A stretch of 64,000 nucleotides of DNA from Micropterix aruncella (GCA_944548615.1 OX155961.1:29618770-29682769); one strand, 5' to 3'; positions 1 to 10,346 are shown, counted from the first letter of the stretch. A program made the numbers and translations. The notes: generated from the sequence alone by a model not told the origin.

Positions 1-490
1 AGTTGTTGCACTAAGACCCATTCGTTTAGGGTCGAGAAAACTTACAGATCAACACTTATCCAGCGGCCTCCGTGCAGAAGTGCCAGCCTGGGTAGTACTC
101 TGGCCTGCGCGCCAGTTTCCCCTAGAAGTCAACCTTGGGGCGCTCCTGGATGGTTTGCGCACCGTGCGGCGTCAGCCGATCGATTGTGCATCCCGACTAA
201 CAGCCGGGGGAGTCTGGAAGCAGTATTGTTGTTTACCGATAGAGCGTGGGCGGTTGTTTACCTATTGACAGCCGCTCTTGAAACGACCATTCGGATACCC
301 GATTCCGGGTGAAAGCCGGAAAAAGGATGCCGTGGTCCGCGATAGATTCGGTAGGCTCTGAATCACCGCAACACAAGAAAGAGGACCGCGCAATCGACCT
401 CGAACCCGTAGCCAGTTGGAAGGCCTGAGAAATCTGGCCGAGAAGTCAACCTTCGGGCGCTTTTGGACGGTTTGCGCACCGTGCGTACGT
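1..490 (+). repeat. 669-bp repeat family, copy A (partial)
   Basis: This stretch matches, with many substitutions, the complete-looking copy at 33058-33726. Shared landmarks are GGCCTCCGTGC, GCACCGTGCGGCG, CGATTGTGCATCC, the GGGGGAGTCTGGAAG block and TGGTCCGCGATAGATTCGGTA. Near 436-487 the sequence jumps back to an earlier part of the unit (GAAGTCAACCTT to GCACCGTGCG), so the 3' part is rearranged. No protein of the family is recognisable. It lies tail-to-tail with copy B at 760-1116. Confidence 0.7.
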
Positions 491-530
491 GTGATCTATG
501 CATGTGGGCGAGGGACCAAGAAATCTGTAA
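490..530. repeat. End fragment of palindromic MITE family (62.25-kb type)
   Basis: The segment ACGTGTGATCTATGCATG followed by GGGCGAGGGACCAAG matches one arm of the palindromic element at 62252-62427. It is only a terminal scrap joined directly to repeat copy A. From 531 to 759 the sequence is AT-rich with nothing recognisable. Confidence 0.5.
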
Positions 531-759
531 GTACATAGACTTCTTTTATTGTTGAAATTGTTTCTTTAACATAATCAAATATATTTAAAATTGTCAAAAT
601 ATATTATTTTGGAGTAAAATTTACTAGAGTAATAACGCAGCTCTCACTACTTAATATAGGGCCATAACACTGAATGTAAATTTAGAGAAAAATACGTATA
701 TTTATTAATTAAAATTGATCATGTGGACTTTAGAAGGTATTACAGATTAAAGTATCAAA

Positions 760-1116
760 TCTACGATGATACGGTATCTACTGAATCTATCGCGGACCAC
801 GGCATCCTTTGCACGGCTCATTCACCCGGAATCAGGTGGGCGAATGGTCGGTTCAAGAGCAGATACCGTAAGGTTAACAAATACCCCGGCTCTACAGGAA
901 ACATTGCTGTTTCTGGACTCCCCCGTCTGTTAGTCGGAATGCACAATCGATTGGCTGACGCCGCACGGTACGCGAATCATCCAGGAGCGCCTGAAGGTTG
1001 ACTCCTAGGGGAGACCGGCTCGCAGGCGAGAGTCCTACCCGGGTTCACTTTTCTGCGTTAAGACCGCCGGATGGGTGTTGAACCGTGCGTCTATACAACT
1101 AGGTCTTAGTGGCCAA
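760..1116 (-). repeat. 669-bp repeat family, copy B (inverted)
   Basis: Read on the minus strand this repeats the 5' half of the family seen at 1-490 and 33058-33480. The family's 5' end lies near 1116 (CTTAGTGGCC). It includes ACTGAATCTATCGCGGACCA and GCACAATCGATTGGCTG as reverse complements of family landmarks. With copy A it makes an inverted pair around about 270 bp of AT-rich DNA. It contains open reading segments, but these are not conserved as protein between copies. Confidence 0.7.
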
Positions 1117-1534
1117 AATGAAAAAGAGCCTATTAGGTCACCTATTTTTTAGCAATTGCTTATTAAATTGATAAGTTAGTCAGTGAGATGGTCAATATTG
1201 CTTAGTTCTAAGAATTTGGTTAATGATCAGTTTTAGCCAATGCACATCGTCGGCTAATGCAAGTCGTGCTCCAAGTTCAATCGGTTCGGTAAAAAAATAT
1301 TATCAAAAACTTTCTAATTCACTAACTAATCCTTAATTAGTGATTAGGTAGGTAGTTAGATCTGATAAGATACGATTTTGTTAATCATTTTGTTTTCTGA
1401 CAACGATGATCCGATCCTTGTCTTTATCTTTAGCTCTCAGTAAATCCAATGTTACCCCTTGGGGGTAATTACCCCCAGATTGGAAGCTTGCGAAGCTTGG
1501 ACCATCAAGGAAACAAACAACCAGCAAGAAACTT
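1117..1534. other. No gene seen; short palindromes
   Basis: AT-rich spacer with no coding signal. Positions 1461-1476 hold a perfect 16-bp palindrome (GGGGGTAATTACCCCC), closely followed by the small inverted repeat AAGCTTGCGAAGCTT. Confidence 0.5.
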
Positions 1535-1882
1535 GGAGCCTTCGAGATGTGGTGTTACCGAAGAATGATGAGGATTAGCTGGGTCCATAGAGTCACGAAT
1601 GTGGAAGTTCTACGGCGCGTCAACCGATCCCGAGATCTCTTATTGACCATGAAAGAGAAGAAAACTAGTTAATTAGGACATGTGCTTCGACACGATCGGT
1701 ACCAATTTCTTTAAGTAATTATGATGGGCAAGATTGGGGGGAAGTCGTAGCTGAGAAACATCAGGGAATGGACTGGAATAGCCAGCCTAAAAGACCTATT
1801 TCGCTTGGTACAGAATAGAAACGCATACGGAGAGCTGACGGCCAACCTCCATGAGTCGAAAGAAGAAGAATCCGAAATGTTG
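1535..1882 (+). pseudogene. RTE-type LINE, C-terminal remnant
   Basis: One frame reads as the C-terminal tail that follows the reverse transcriptase in RTE-like non-LTR retrotransposons. It has a FEMWCYRRMMRISWV block (family pattern FEMWxYRRMxxISW), then VTNVEVLRRVNRSRDLL, LGHVLRHDRYQFL, a GKIGGKS loop, LRNIREWTGIASLKDLF and NAYGELTANLHES. These are the expected order and spacing for the end of the protein. Three in-frame stops break the frame (after MKEKKTS, after YQFL and after GGKS), so it is dead. The endonuclease and catalytic RT core are absent, consistent with a 5'-truncated, old insertion. Confidence 0.8.
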
Positions 1883-2480
1883 GGAATCGTTGATTTGCGT
1901 TGGTACTGCGATATTTTATTCGAAAGTTGTATACAATGGCGTTTTGTATGAAGAAGTACGCCTTTAGCGGTATCTTAATGTTATGGAAGTGGCCAGTTCA
2001 AGGGCGGGTTCGTAAAATAATACGATATTGTCACGTCAAGTCGTGCGGTGTGTTGAATATATTATGTGTGCCATTTTTACCGGCAAAACAGCAAACATGC
2101 CTAATTGAAGAGGGCAAACATTTGCGTTGAGCACATGTTGCGGCAAACACGCAAGATACACTCATTAAGTCGCGCTGAGCGAAGCCAGCCGGAGAAAACG
2201 ACGCGCTGCGGTGAGACGTACGAGTATTAGGTGTATCGCAACCTCCCCCCACCCCGCGGCGAGCGCTGCTAATTCGAAGAAGGAGGCTTAGCGCGTTCTG
2301 CGGCCGACGAGCCGGAATTCTGGAGCGGTCGGGGATTTAAGGGTTTACGCGGTAGCCAGTCGCGGCTTCTTACTTCGACCTTCGTTGAATTAATATGGAC
2401 CAGGGCTGGGGCATCGTCGGTTTCGGTGCAGAACCCACAGTCAAATTTACGATTACGAGATAATCGCGCTTTCAACGGTT
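1883..2480. other. No gene seen
   Basis: Moderately GC-rich spacer. Open frames exist on both strands but none resembles a known protein. A run of CpG-rich sequence (2160-2480) leads into the Harbinger element. Confidence 0.4.
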
Positions 2481-2699
2481 TTACGCCCGCCGCACAAGCT
2501 CTCACTCGCATTGGCCTGCACTGACCGCGCGCGAGTGGCGGCGTATAAAACGTATGGAATAGTACCGAACTCCGCATTTGGTCTCACGTGTCGACTCAGA
2601 CACGTACATGAGCGAATACGGGCGAGACGTGCGAGTGGTCCTAGGTAACTGAGACACGGTTTTCGAGTGGCAGTGCCGCCAGTGTTTGAAAACAATAAC

Positions 2700-2816
2700 A
2701 TGGAGGAAGAATTAATTGAAGCCGTTCGAAGCAAAAAATGTTTATACGACGTAAAACACCCAGACTACATGAAAATAAAATTAAAAGATTCTATTTGGAA
2801 ACGAATCGCAAATTAA
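2700..2816 (+). pseudogene. MADF-domain accessory protein of Harbinger, N-terminal stub
   Basis: The ATG at 2700 opens a 38-codon frame that starts MEEELIEAVRSKKCLYDVKH, followed by a PDY motif and an I-W-K-R-I segment, then stops at 2814. Acidic start, L-x-x-x-V, C-L-Y-D, H-P-D-Y and the later tryptophan are the conserved first half of a MADF (Myb/SANT-like) DNA-binding domain. PIF/Harbinger elements carry a second gene for such a DNA-binding partner, which cooperates with the transposase. The domain is cut about half way by the internal deletion, so no working protein is expected. It was found by hand because it is short. Confidence 0.75.
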
Positions 2817-2821
2817 AAAAA

Positions 2822-3113
2822 TAGCAAATTTTTCTTTAGTACTAATTCTTTCATGACCACCACATCCTTGATCTTCTAAATGTGAAGCAATTAATGAATG
2901 TACTTCTTCAAATTCGTCCCTAGCTAATCTAAAGTAATTCTTGAATTTTTCGTCGGAAAACTCGGAAGTTAATGTGAATTCTCCATGCGTTTTTCTTTTG
3001 AACATATAAGAGCTCTTCCAGATTTTCTTGCCAGACACTTTGTTTATTAACCGTAATCTATTTAATAATACGTTATCGTTGTCGGATTCAGAACTTAAAT
3101 CTATCGCGTCCAT
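2822..3113 (-). pseudogene. Harbinger-type transposase, N-terminal fragment
   Basis: The likely start is the ATG at 3113, giving MDAIDLSSESDNDNVLLNRL. Then come a K-K-I-W-K-S segment, F-S-D-E-K-F-K-N-Y-F-R-L, E-F-E-E-V-H-S-L-I and K-E-K-F-A-I-F-L. This is the usual N-terminal lead-in of HARBI1-like transposases: acidic start, an FRMSxxxFEEL-like helix, then a basic residue and a hydrophobic helix. The DDE catalytic domain is entirely missing. The frame continues to 2781 only by reading antisense through the MADF stub. An in-frame upstream ATG at 3272 lies outside the terminal repeat and is not likely to be used. Confidence 0.65.
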
Positions 3114-3261
3114 CTTGCACGATTTGCGACGCGGCGACGCGAGCCACTGATGTACGTACACGTGTGAGCAAATGCGGGTGCACCTGCTGTCGACCAATGT
3201 CAGTGCTAATCGGCGCGGTATCGTGAACGAGTGCGAGTGTGAGCTTGTGCGGCGGGCGTTA

Positions 3262-5369
3262 TCGAGGATCATTATTGTAATAAAGTCTCATCTTACAAAT
3301 GACTGCTGTGCCTGAAAATCTATTATAAGGTGGCAATCTAACGCGGCTATGCTCGACATTCTATCTTGTATGGCGACGGATATTACCTTTAGAAACAGAC
3401 TATCGTCCACTACGAAAATTTAAAATAAGTAAAACATGGCGTCTAAAGTTATTACTTGCTTATGCTTTTAAGTTACTGATTGTTTAAAAATCTATCAACC
3501 TTAAGCCCCAAGATATAGACGTTTAACTCACGTGAGTCTATTCATTTTATTTTATTGTGATTGTGGTGTAGTAACATGGAGTTTTACAATTTATTCAGTG
3601 CTGCACAGCCTGCCTTTTAGGCGTACAATATTATTTTTTAACAACATGATTGCATAGACATACAACAATATATATTTTTTTTAAAAGCACATATTATAAT
3701 ATTAATACAAAATGAGTTAGGTTATGTACCAAAAAGTTAAATTAGGTAGGTAAAAAAAAGAAATTACTAACGCCTATTGCTATCTAGCGGGCACATATCG
3801 CTCCACGTGACAAAACAGGTTATCGGCAGGGCAACGATTTTCTTCAATCTTATCAAGTTGAGTTCAGCAGTCATCTCGCTCGCACAAATGGGCTTGCAAC
3901 GGGGTTTTCAAAATCAGCGGTGCTTTCATTCTAACCTGTGGCAAATTACGCAAAACAATATCGATTATCTATACGACCCTTGTACTAACTAACGAGTAAT
4001 GCGATCGTGTTCCGTATTTAGTTCCGTTTGTTTTGAGCAAGTGACAGCGGATTTTTAAATTGTATAATTTCAATTGATTTGTGGTTTTTATTGCCCGATA
4101 AACAATGGAGAAAATTGTCCCTTTTGGCGAGTTTTGTCTTAACTTGATTTCTCTCGCTCAAGCAAATAAAACAGCATTTTTAAAGCCACCATAATTTAAC
4201 ATATACTGCTGATAAGTACATATATGTTAAATTCTGTCTAGCAATAGCCAGTTCAATAATGCCTTAGGTGTGTTTTATTGAATCTACAAAACAAGCAGTA
4301 AATTTCAAACTGAAGGTTGAAAAGTATAGAGGTACCACTTTTTTACTATAAAAAGCGTAAAAAAATACAAAAAGGTGTGTCAGGCTTGCCCCATTCATCA
4401 ATCCTGACCAATGGGCATTCCACTGAGTCTACGAAAACAACGAATACGAAAAAGATATACTAATGCGGATATATCCAATTTAATACCCCTGGGGAGGAAA
4501 CCTAAAAAAAAATATATCACAAAAATATCAGAATGCGAAGAGTGTGTGTGTGTGCGTGTAACTGTAAAGTGTGGGCACATATTCGAGTATGGCAGGCGGC
4601 GGCCGCGCTGTTTGCACAACAGAATGTATGCGGATTATATTTAAACAGGGCGTTGTGACTACTACGCAAACAGGGCACTATTTGTTCTCATCTTTTATGG
4701 GGTCTCATTTAGCGTATTTCCTCACTTGTGCTAACAGACCAACGGAATTCTTCACGAGAGAGGTTGCCTTGTACGCGTTCTGAGTCAGGCTTGTTTTTCT
4801 CATAACGTGTGAGGACGCTCAATATGTAACCGATGACAAAGTGTAATATAAATGTCATTTTTACAAGCGACATATTTTTTTAAATTTATTTTCTAAAAAC
4901 TATTTAAACATATCTAATAATATTAAGCAATGAAAATGATTTCTTTGATAGAGATGAAGCCTAATTAATATACAATCCTACATTTTTATAGGCGATTGAA
5001 AAATTATTTAATATTTCCTAACATTATTTAGATATATCTAATAATATTATTCAATGAAAATAAACCTATACTATTTTTTTTAATATTGCCGAATTTGTTA
5101 CATTTTCGTCCCGTTTGTTACTCTCCCGTGTGTTACCTATTTTCAGCCATTTTTATGATCAATTTAACAAACGAGACATTTTTAACAAAAGGCAACACAT
5201 CGTTAAGGCTGTGCATCATTAAAAATCTTATGCCTTAGTTTTATTTCAGCAGTTGTATTCACATTTTTATTCACACAGCGGTAGCTGCATTGTGGGGGTC
5301 CTTAGGGGTCAACAAAGCGGTGTGTTTCATCTAAAATGTTTAAAAAAATAAAAAATAATAAAAAAACAA
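3262..5369. other. AT-rich spacer, no gene seen
   Basis: Long AT-rich stretch without a protein-like frame. Two related segments (about 4890-4940 and 5025-5065, both containing ATATCTAATAATATTA and CAATGAAAAT) form an imperfect local duplication. A short GTGTGTGTGTG run lies near 4541. Confidence 0.4.
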
Positions 5370-5656
5370 GGCCCAGTGGCATAGTGGTTTAGTCGCCTGA
5401 TATTACATATTGCAAGGTCCTGGCTTCGATTCCCAGCTGGATCACCATTTTTCTTTAAGATATAATTAACGGAATTGCATTTTCAATTCTGTCGACCGAA
5501 TGTAATAACAAGACACACTCTTACACACTTGTTACACGCACACATACATATAAACACGTCATAGTAGGGTTGGTTGTAAGAGATTATCATATGACAATAA
5601 ACCAGCCCATTGTAAATTCACGGGTAGAAATTCAAGAGTAGAAACAAACAAACAAA
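5370..5656 (+). mobile_element. tRNA-derived SINE, copy 1
   Basis: The head has a pol III A-box-like TGGCATAGTGG and a B-box-like CTTCGATTCCC (about 5424-5434). After the tRNA-like part come an AATTAACGGAATT segment, ACAAGACACAC and the TAGTAGGGTTGGTTG block, ending in an A-rich tail with AAACAAAC repeats. Four further copies in this window share the whole body (22363, 24905, 38908, 39771). It encodes no protein and would rely on a LINE for reverse transcription. Confidence 0.85.
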
Positions 5657-5680
5657 ATTTGTTCAAATGTTCAAAAAAAA

Positions 5681-5945
5681 GTGCTCTGCGGGCACGGGCT
5701 AAACCTCGGAATTTGTAACATAGACTCTTGAGGGGTCCAGTAAGCGATGTGATTCATAAAAAGAAAAAAAAAAATAAAACATTTTCAGTTCAAAAAAAAT
5801 ATAACGAAAAAAAATACGATTGACTTGGAATTGGAAACAGACTCCTGAGAGGTCGAATAAGGGGTTTAAAAACAAAAAGTACAAACGACAAACAAATACC
5901 AAAACGATTATATTGATTTGTGCCCGCAGGGCACTGGCTAATCCA
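5681..5945 (+). repeat. Two direct hairpin-plus-GGCTAA termini
   Basis: GTGCTCTGCGGGCAC (5681-5695), followed by GGGCTAA, and GTGCCCGCAGGGCAC (5920-5934), followed by TGGCTAA, are similar hairpins in the same orientation about 239 bp apart. A GC hairpin a few bases before CTAR resembles Helitron-type 3' ends. The matching 5' ends were not located, so the element type is uncertain. Confidence 0.35.
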
Positions 5946-5984
5946 TGTTTTTTACACGACTTCCTAACAAAACAGAAGTGTAAT

Positions 5985-6330
5985 ATTTTCAGGGTTCATC
6001 TATGAATGTTTTACGTTTCTTTATTCCACCATAACTTCTAAACGCTTAAACTGATTAAGAAGTGTGTGGTATTGTTAGAATAGTTATTTCCTCCCGAATG
6101 TTATAGAGTACCTTAACTGTCCAAATATCAAGTAAGTAGTTGTCTAAATGTCCAAATGTCAATTAAAAGTTTAGTGTCAAATAAAAGGTCTGATTGAGTA
6201 CATTCCGGAAATATACATGTATAGGTATATATGGATAAATACATAAACCACAAATATTTCATAAAAAAACCGCAATAAAAATATTTATAAATACAATAGT
6301 TCACTTTGTGTAACGGCAGACGTGTTTTTA
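5985..6330 (+). repeat. Interspersed repeat (CCATAACTTCTAAACG family), copy 1
   Basis: Shares CTTTATTCCACCATAACTTC, AAGTGTGTGG, the GTCCAAATATCAAGTAAGTA block, TAAAAGGTCTGATT and an end at GTAACGGCAG with 62640-62975 (same strand) and 15240-15625 (opposite strand). No protein-like frame. The class is unknown. Confidence 0.7.
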
Positions 6331-6708
6331 ACACGCTTTTATTAGGTCGACCTGTATGTAACTAACTATGTAATGTAATCTAAGGTAACTAATTTAACCA
6401 TCTTCCAAGGATCGTAGCGTCATGAAAATTAGCAGCTGTATGTAGTTCTGATGGCAATAAAATAATAATACTGGTACTGTCGAACTGATGGAGTCGGAAG
6501 ATATGAACTGGAACTTCATGATGGAACATCGTATCATAGCTGTGTTTGGACTTGTTAGAAAGGTCTTGGAATGAACTTTGACCGCGATTAGGTTTCAAGG
6601 TCTGATGATGAAGCCGGAAGATAGGCACTGGCATTCCATGATGGAATATCGTATCATAGCCGTGTGTATGTGAATATCGTATCATAGCCCAAAAGCGTGT
6701 TTTAAGTG
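6330..6708. repeat. Element with AACACGCTTTT ends and 120-bp minisatellite
   Basis: Begins AACACGCTTTTATTAGGTCG and ends AAAAGCGTGTTTTAAGTG, so the ends are a short inverted repeat. The interior carries about one and a half copies of a 120-bp unit (GAACTTTGACC...GGAAGATAGGCACTGGCATT). The same architecture recurs at 33020-34412 with more units. Confidence 0.65.
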
Positions 6709-7298
6709 TTTTTTTTTAAACTATTTATTTATTCTTTAAATATACGAGTATTTATTTGTATAATAATGTTAATCGGAAACATTAGAAAATCCTACAATTT
6801 CGAATAGCATACGTGTTTCTCGATTTCGAAAGTTACTGTTTCGTTTCACTATATATAGTGTTGTTACACATACATAACTAATAATGTGGGAGATCTGGAT
6901 GCGTCTGCTCCAGCTGTGACCGCATGTCTCGTTGCTTGAACTCGCTTGCAAAATCAGCACTTGCCGCGCTGCCTTTTCATGTAGGTATTATGCGGCGGCC
7001 GAAGAAAGCCGCATATTATGGCTTCTCCGCTCCCATGTGGGTCACGCCATTTCGCCTTTTGTTCTGCCCTCTCGCTCGTCGCGACGCCTCCCCTCTCGTC
7101 TCGCCTTTTTTGTGCGGCGCGTTTTGTTTCATTGGACCCGAGAGCCGAGAGCATGCGGGCTGTCAGACGTTCACGATGACGCATTACACCATTCTCAATC
7201 GCAGTGCGTTTGTCTCTTTCACTCTTTCACGAGACAATGCCAGAACATGCCACTTTTTAAAAAATCTGTTCTGTCGCCCCAAGATGTCCCGTAGCCAA
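6709..7298. other. No gene seen; GC-rich block
   Basis: The 6940-7260 part is clearly richer in CpG than its surroundings, and long frames overlap on both strands. None looks like a protein, so they are attributed to base composition. It could be a regulatory or ancient repeat segment. Confidence 0.3.
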
Positions 7299-7780
7299 GG
7301 ACTAATTTACAAGAGTAGCCAAGGACTAATTTCATCTGAATATTAAATTCATAAACAAAATCGATGATCGCCTTCTCTCAGCCGGCGAAAAAACCCGTTT
7401 AAGTTCCATTACACATCGGCCTCGAGCGGCGCGGTTTATTTCTTGGCTAGCCTCGGGTGGCTCGGCGATAATATTTGATTAGAATGTATGGCGGAATTTA
7501 TATATTATTAGTGTAGCTTGTATATGAGATATTCCAACCAAAATTTACAATTTTATTTCGACTCATAAAGGCTTTAGTACACAGAATTTCAAGTCTTTTA
7601 AGTAAAAAAATTTCGAAATTAAAATATGACTAGTGCGCTCCCCCCTGGTGGACCGATTTCGACTTCAACTCTTTCCATGACCAATTGATGCCTACATGCC
7701 AAATTTCAGCTCAATCGGATTCAGCGTTTGGGCGCTATCGTGGAGGAGTACAAAGAGTAAATAAAATACAAACGGAGCTG
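7299..7780 (+). repeat. Interspersed repeat (GCTCAATCGGATT family), copy 1
   Basis: Shares the head (GTAGCCAAGGACTAATTTC, then ATAAACAAAATCGATGA), a TATGGCGGAATTTA block, GAGATATTCCAACC, TGACTAGTGCGC, and TTTCAGCTCAATCGGATT followed by GGGCGCTATCGTGGAGGA. Related copies are at 25900 (+), 26393 (-), 36725 (+), 60706 (+), and as fragments at 8437-8483 and 61800-61870. No coding capacity is evident. Confidence 0.75.
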
Positions 7781-8029
7781 CCATGGAATTCACCGACCAA
7801 AAATCGGGCCCATCATATATAATTATTACACTTCTGGGAGGTGAAGGGTGGATTCCGGACTTACGACAGGCGGTGGTAGGTTTAGGACAGCTGTCTTGCC
7901 ACATGTGAGCGTTCACCTTACCACCCATTCACTCCACCTTCGAAGCCATAGAATTTGAGATGCAGAAATCGCGGTTGTAGATATTTTTTCTAGAAAGGAA
8001 TTGATTATTTTCCTGGAGAGACCAAGATC

Positions 8030-8433
8030 TTTTCGTATAGAACATGTACTGTGGTACGTACGTATGTATCAACATGACGCGTAACGGTGTAGTTACCATG
8101 TCACGAGTATGGTAAATACACCGCACATTCATTATGGCGCACAACGAAATCTTGCTTTTACCAGGGTAATAATACCTTTTACCATACGTAAGGTTATAGT
8201 CAGTTACAAGAATCATGTTCAATTAGAATTAGAATTAGAATTAAGAATCGTGTACATTATATCGTTATTTTCGTATTACCAGTACGGAGCATTGTGCAAC
8301 ATATAATCGAGTAATGGAGTTTCAACAAAATTCCTGGCAATTAAACAAAATTACGATTGAAACTTCTATATTCTGTATAAAAACGTAGTAACAAAACGAC
8401 ATTGTATCAAGAAATCCAATATTTTTCTCAGTG
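8030..8433 (+). mobile_element. MITE with CACTGAGAAAAAT ends, copy 1
   Basis: The right end reads ATTTTTCTCAGTG followed by TA. The interior shares TGACGCGTAACGGTGT, ATAATCGAGTAATGGAGTTT and ATTACGATTGAAAC with the copies at 32150 and 56808. The left end is degraded and the start is approximate. TA flanks and short inverted ends suggest a Tc1/mariner-type non-autonomous element. Confidence 0.6.
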
Positions 8434-8504
8434 TACACACACACAGACACTTTATTCTGGAATTGGTCTTAATTGTCTCAGAGATTCTCAATCCTGTAAT
8501 TAGG

Positions 8505-8850
8505 ATGTCTATCCCTTTTTGGTTTCAGTGAATTGGTGTTCAATAAATGCAATACGTACATCGATATATGATTCCCTAGATAGACCGTTCGCGCTCGAAA
8601 ATGACCACTTCAAAACCACTAATGAAAGCCGACCAGTAGAAGTTTAGTCGTAGTGCGCTGACAGACAGCCAACCGTTTCCGGTGTGAGAGCTGCTGCGAA
8701 GAATATTGGCTCGCTATTCTCTCGCATACTGTTCAATATATTGCTATCTCAATCACATGACTTACGAGCAAAGGGTATGTGGAGCCAACTTATTTGATGA
8801 AAACGTGTGGTATGAGCATTTGGGCGAGGGATCGAGAAATCCAGCGCGGA
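8505..8850. mobile_element. Palindromic MITE (62.25-kb type) split by an insertion
   Basis: The left part (CCCTTTTTGGTTTCAG to AATAAATGCAATACGT) and right part (CGTGTGGTATGAGCAT to GGGCGAGGGATCGAG) are adjacent in the intact copy at 62340-62427. Here they are separated by the 240-bp family at 8563-8805. The nesting order is therefore clear: MITE first, insertion second. Confidence 0.55.
8563..8805 (+). repeat. 240-bp repeat (ATCGATATATGAT family), copy 1
   Basis: Runs from ATCGATATATGATTCCCTAG to GAGCAAAGGGTATGTGGAG. Copies at 17789-18025 (minus) and 51797-52045 (plus) match along the full length, including GAAAATGACCACTTCAAAA, GAAAGCCGACCA, CCGTTTCCGG and CGCTATTCTCTCGCAT. The even length of the copies suggests a discrete mobile unit, but no terminal repeats or pol III boxes are clear. 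Confidence 0.65.
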
Positions 8851-10024
8851 CAGTACCTACCTTGACTGATTTTTTTTTTACATTCGCCACCGTGAATCTC
8901 AGTCATACAGTCTTGCAAAATAAGCAAATGGATTTTGCTACTCTGCGTAATACTTCGCGAATCGTCGATTTGGATTTGTTTTTGTTGTCGAATACCACTT
9001 ACAAAAAAACGACACGACTCTCAAACAAAACATTTCTTTAATCGCGCCCGCGTTCGTCGAGACTCGAAGCAAAAAACCGCGTCGTTTTTGTCGAAGCCGA
9101 GATTATATTATAAAATGCTAACATAGCAATCTCTTACCGGCTCTTACGGATTAATTGGTTTCACGTTTCGGTAGCCGACAATGTATCGATAAAAACGAGA
9201 GGCGGTGCTTACAGTGTTTGTTACAAGCCACGCACGGCAATGAGCACAGTATTCGAGTGTTTTAAAGAAACGATTTTCTTTGGCCCGCCCACCAATAACA
9301 ATAAATCATAATATGACATATAAAAGATCTTTTTATGTACTACAATTACTTATATGACAGCTCTTCTTAATTCGTTATGGATAAAAAAATATATACGGCT
9401 GAAGATGTCGATAATGGTTGGTTTTACTCGCCGAATTGCGTGAAAGATGCGAGACAAAGGGCTGCAATCGACTCACGCGGCGGGTGTCACGTAGGCCATC
9501 TGTTGTTCTTTGGATTTTGTTATACAGCATAACTTTTTTTTGCTGTACCTATATATATTTTTAATTTTGTGCAATAAACAATAAGTAGCAACTAATAATA
9601 GTAATAATGAGATAATAATAATAATAATTGTTAACAGACATTTCTCGTCACAGACCTTAAATTAACTGCCCTACCTTTGGGTTATTATTTAAAAAATTGG
9701 TAAAATACGTTGTTTTTTTTCATTACATTTCTTAACAACCATACGCCTTGTTTACAATATACCAGACAATTTGATTACACTATAGACACATTTATTACCC
9801 TTTTTTGTATTTAGAATCGTAGAAACATTTTGACGTATCACGTACGCTTTGTGGGTTTAATTTTATTTTTTTATTATATTATTGTGTTTTTGTACTCGAG
9901 CATACTCGAACGTACGTGATACGGTTTATTGTGTTCGGGCGATAATATAGCGGTCGTAGAATCACGTACGCTCTTTATAGGTAGAGCGGTTTAAAATAAA
10001 TAAACACAAAAACCACTTAGGACA
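8851..10024. other. No gene seen; AT-rich repeats
   Basis: No protein-like frame. About 9730-9995 shares CTTGTTTACAATATACCAGACAA and AATATAGCGG with the insert at 42535-42680, so a low-copy AT-rich repeat is present. Confidence 0.35.
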
Positions 10025-10030
10025 TTAAAG

Positions 10031-10304
10031 GCACAGTATACCAGACAGTAGCTTCTCTTAGAGAAAACTTGAAATCGAAGCAAATACGTCACGAGTTGTA
10101 AGGGCTCGGATATGGCCGTCAGATGTCCGCTGCTTGGCCCAAGCGGATATGCAAACGTTCGAAATTGTCGCCAGCCTTTACCCGCGCGTAACGCTAACCA
10201 ACGGCATTCGTCGAGACGTACCCCTTTGCCCACATTCCTCAAACCCTCTTCCCGCAATGCCCTGTCGCTCGAGAGATAGTCTACTGTTGTCTCGGTATAC
10301 TGTG
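10031..10304. mobile_element. MITE with CACAGTATACC ends and TTAAAG flanks
   Basis: The left end GCACAGTATACCAGACAGTA is mirrored by the right end CTACTGTTGTCTCGGTATAC followed by TGTG. TTAAAG occurs immediately outside both ends (10025-10030 and 10305-10310), a probable 6-bp target duplication; a TTAA core is possible. The interior is GC-richer than the flanks and encodes nothing recognisable. Confidence 0.6.
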
Positions 10305-10345
10305 TTAAAGATGAGATTTAGTTTTTAAATATAAATAAAATATGA

Positions 10346-10346
<1 letters not shown>

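Larger units (their letters stand above)
2484..3258. mobile_element. Internally deleted PIF/Harbinger DNA transposon
   Basis: Both ends are visible. The left terminus is CGCCCGCCGCACAAGCTC followed by one mismatch and CACTCGCA. The right terminus is the same in inverse (26 of the first 27 bases match). Each end is flanked by TTA (2481-2483 and 3259-3261), the 3-bp TWA target duplication typical of PIF/Harbinger. Inside, the start of a MADF-domain gene runs rightwards and the start of a transposase-like gene runs leftwards. The two meet at about 2811-2822, where the body of both genes is missing. Length is 775 bp against several kb for an autonomous element. It is a non-autonomous deletion derivative that would need a transposase in trans. 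Confidence 0.85.

Noticed and set aside
6924..7346. 140- and 120-residue overlapping frames
   Set aside because: Frames overlap in several phases on both strands in a GC-rich block, no motif, and no conservation evidence.
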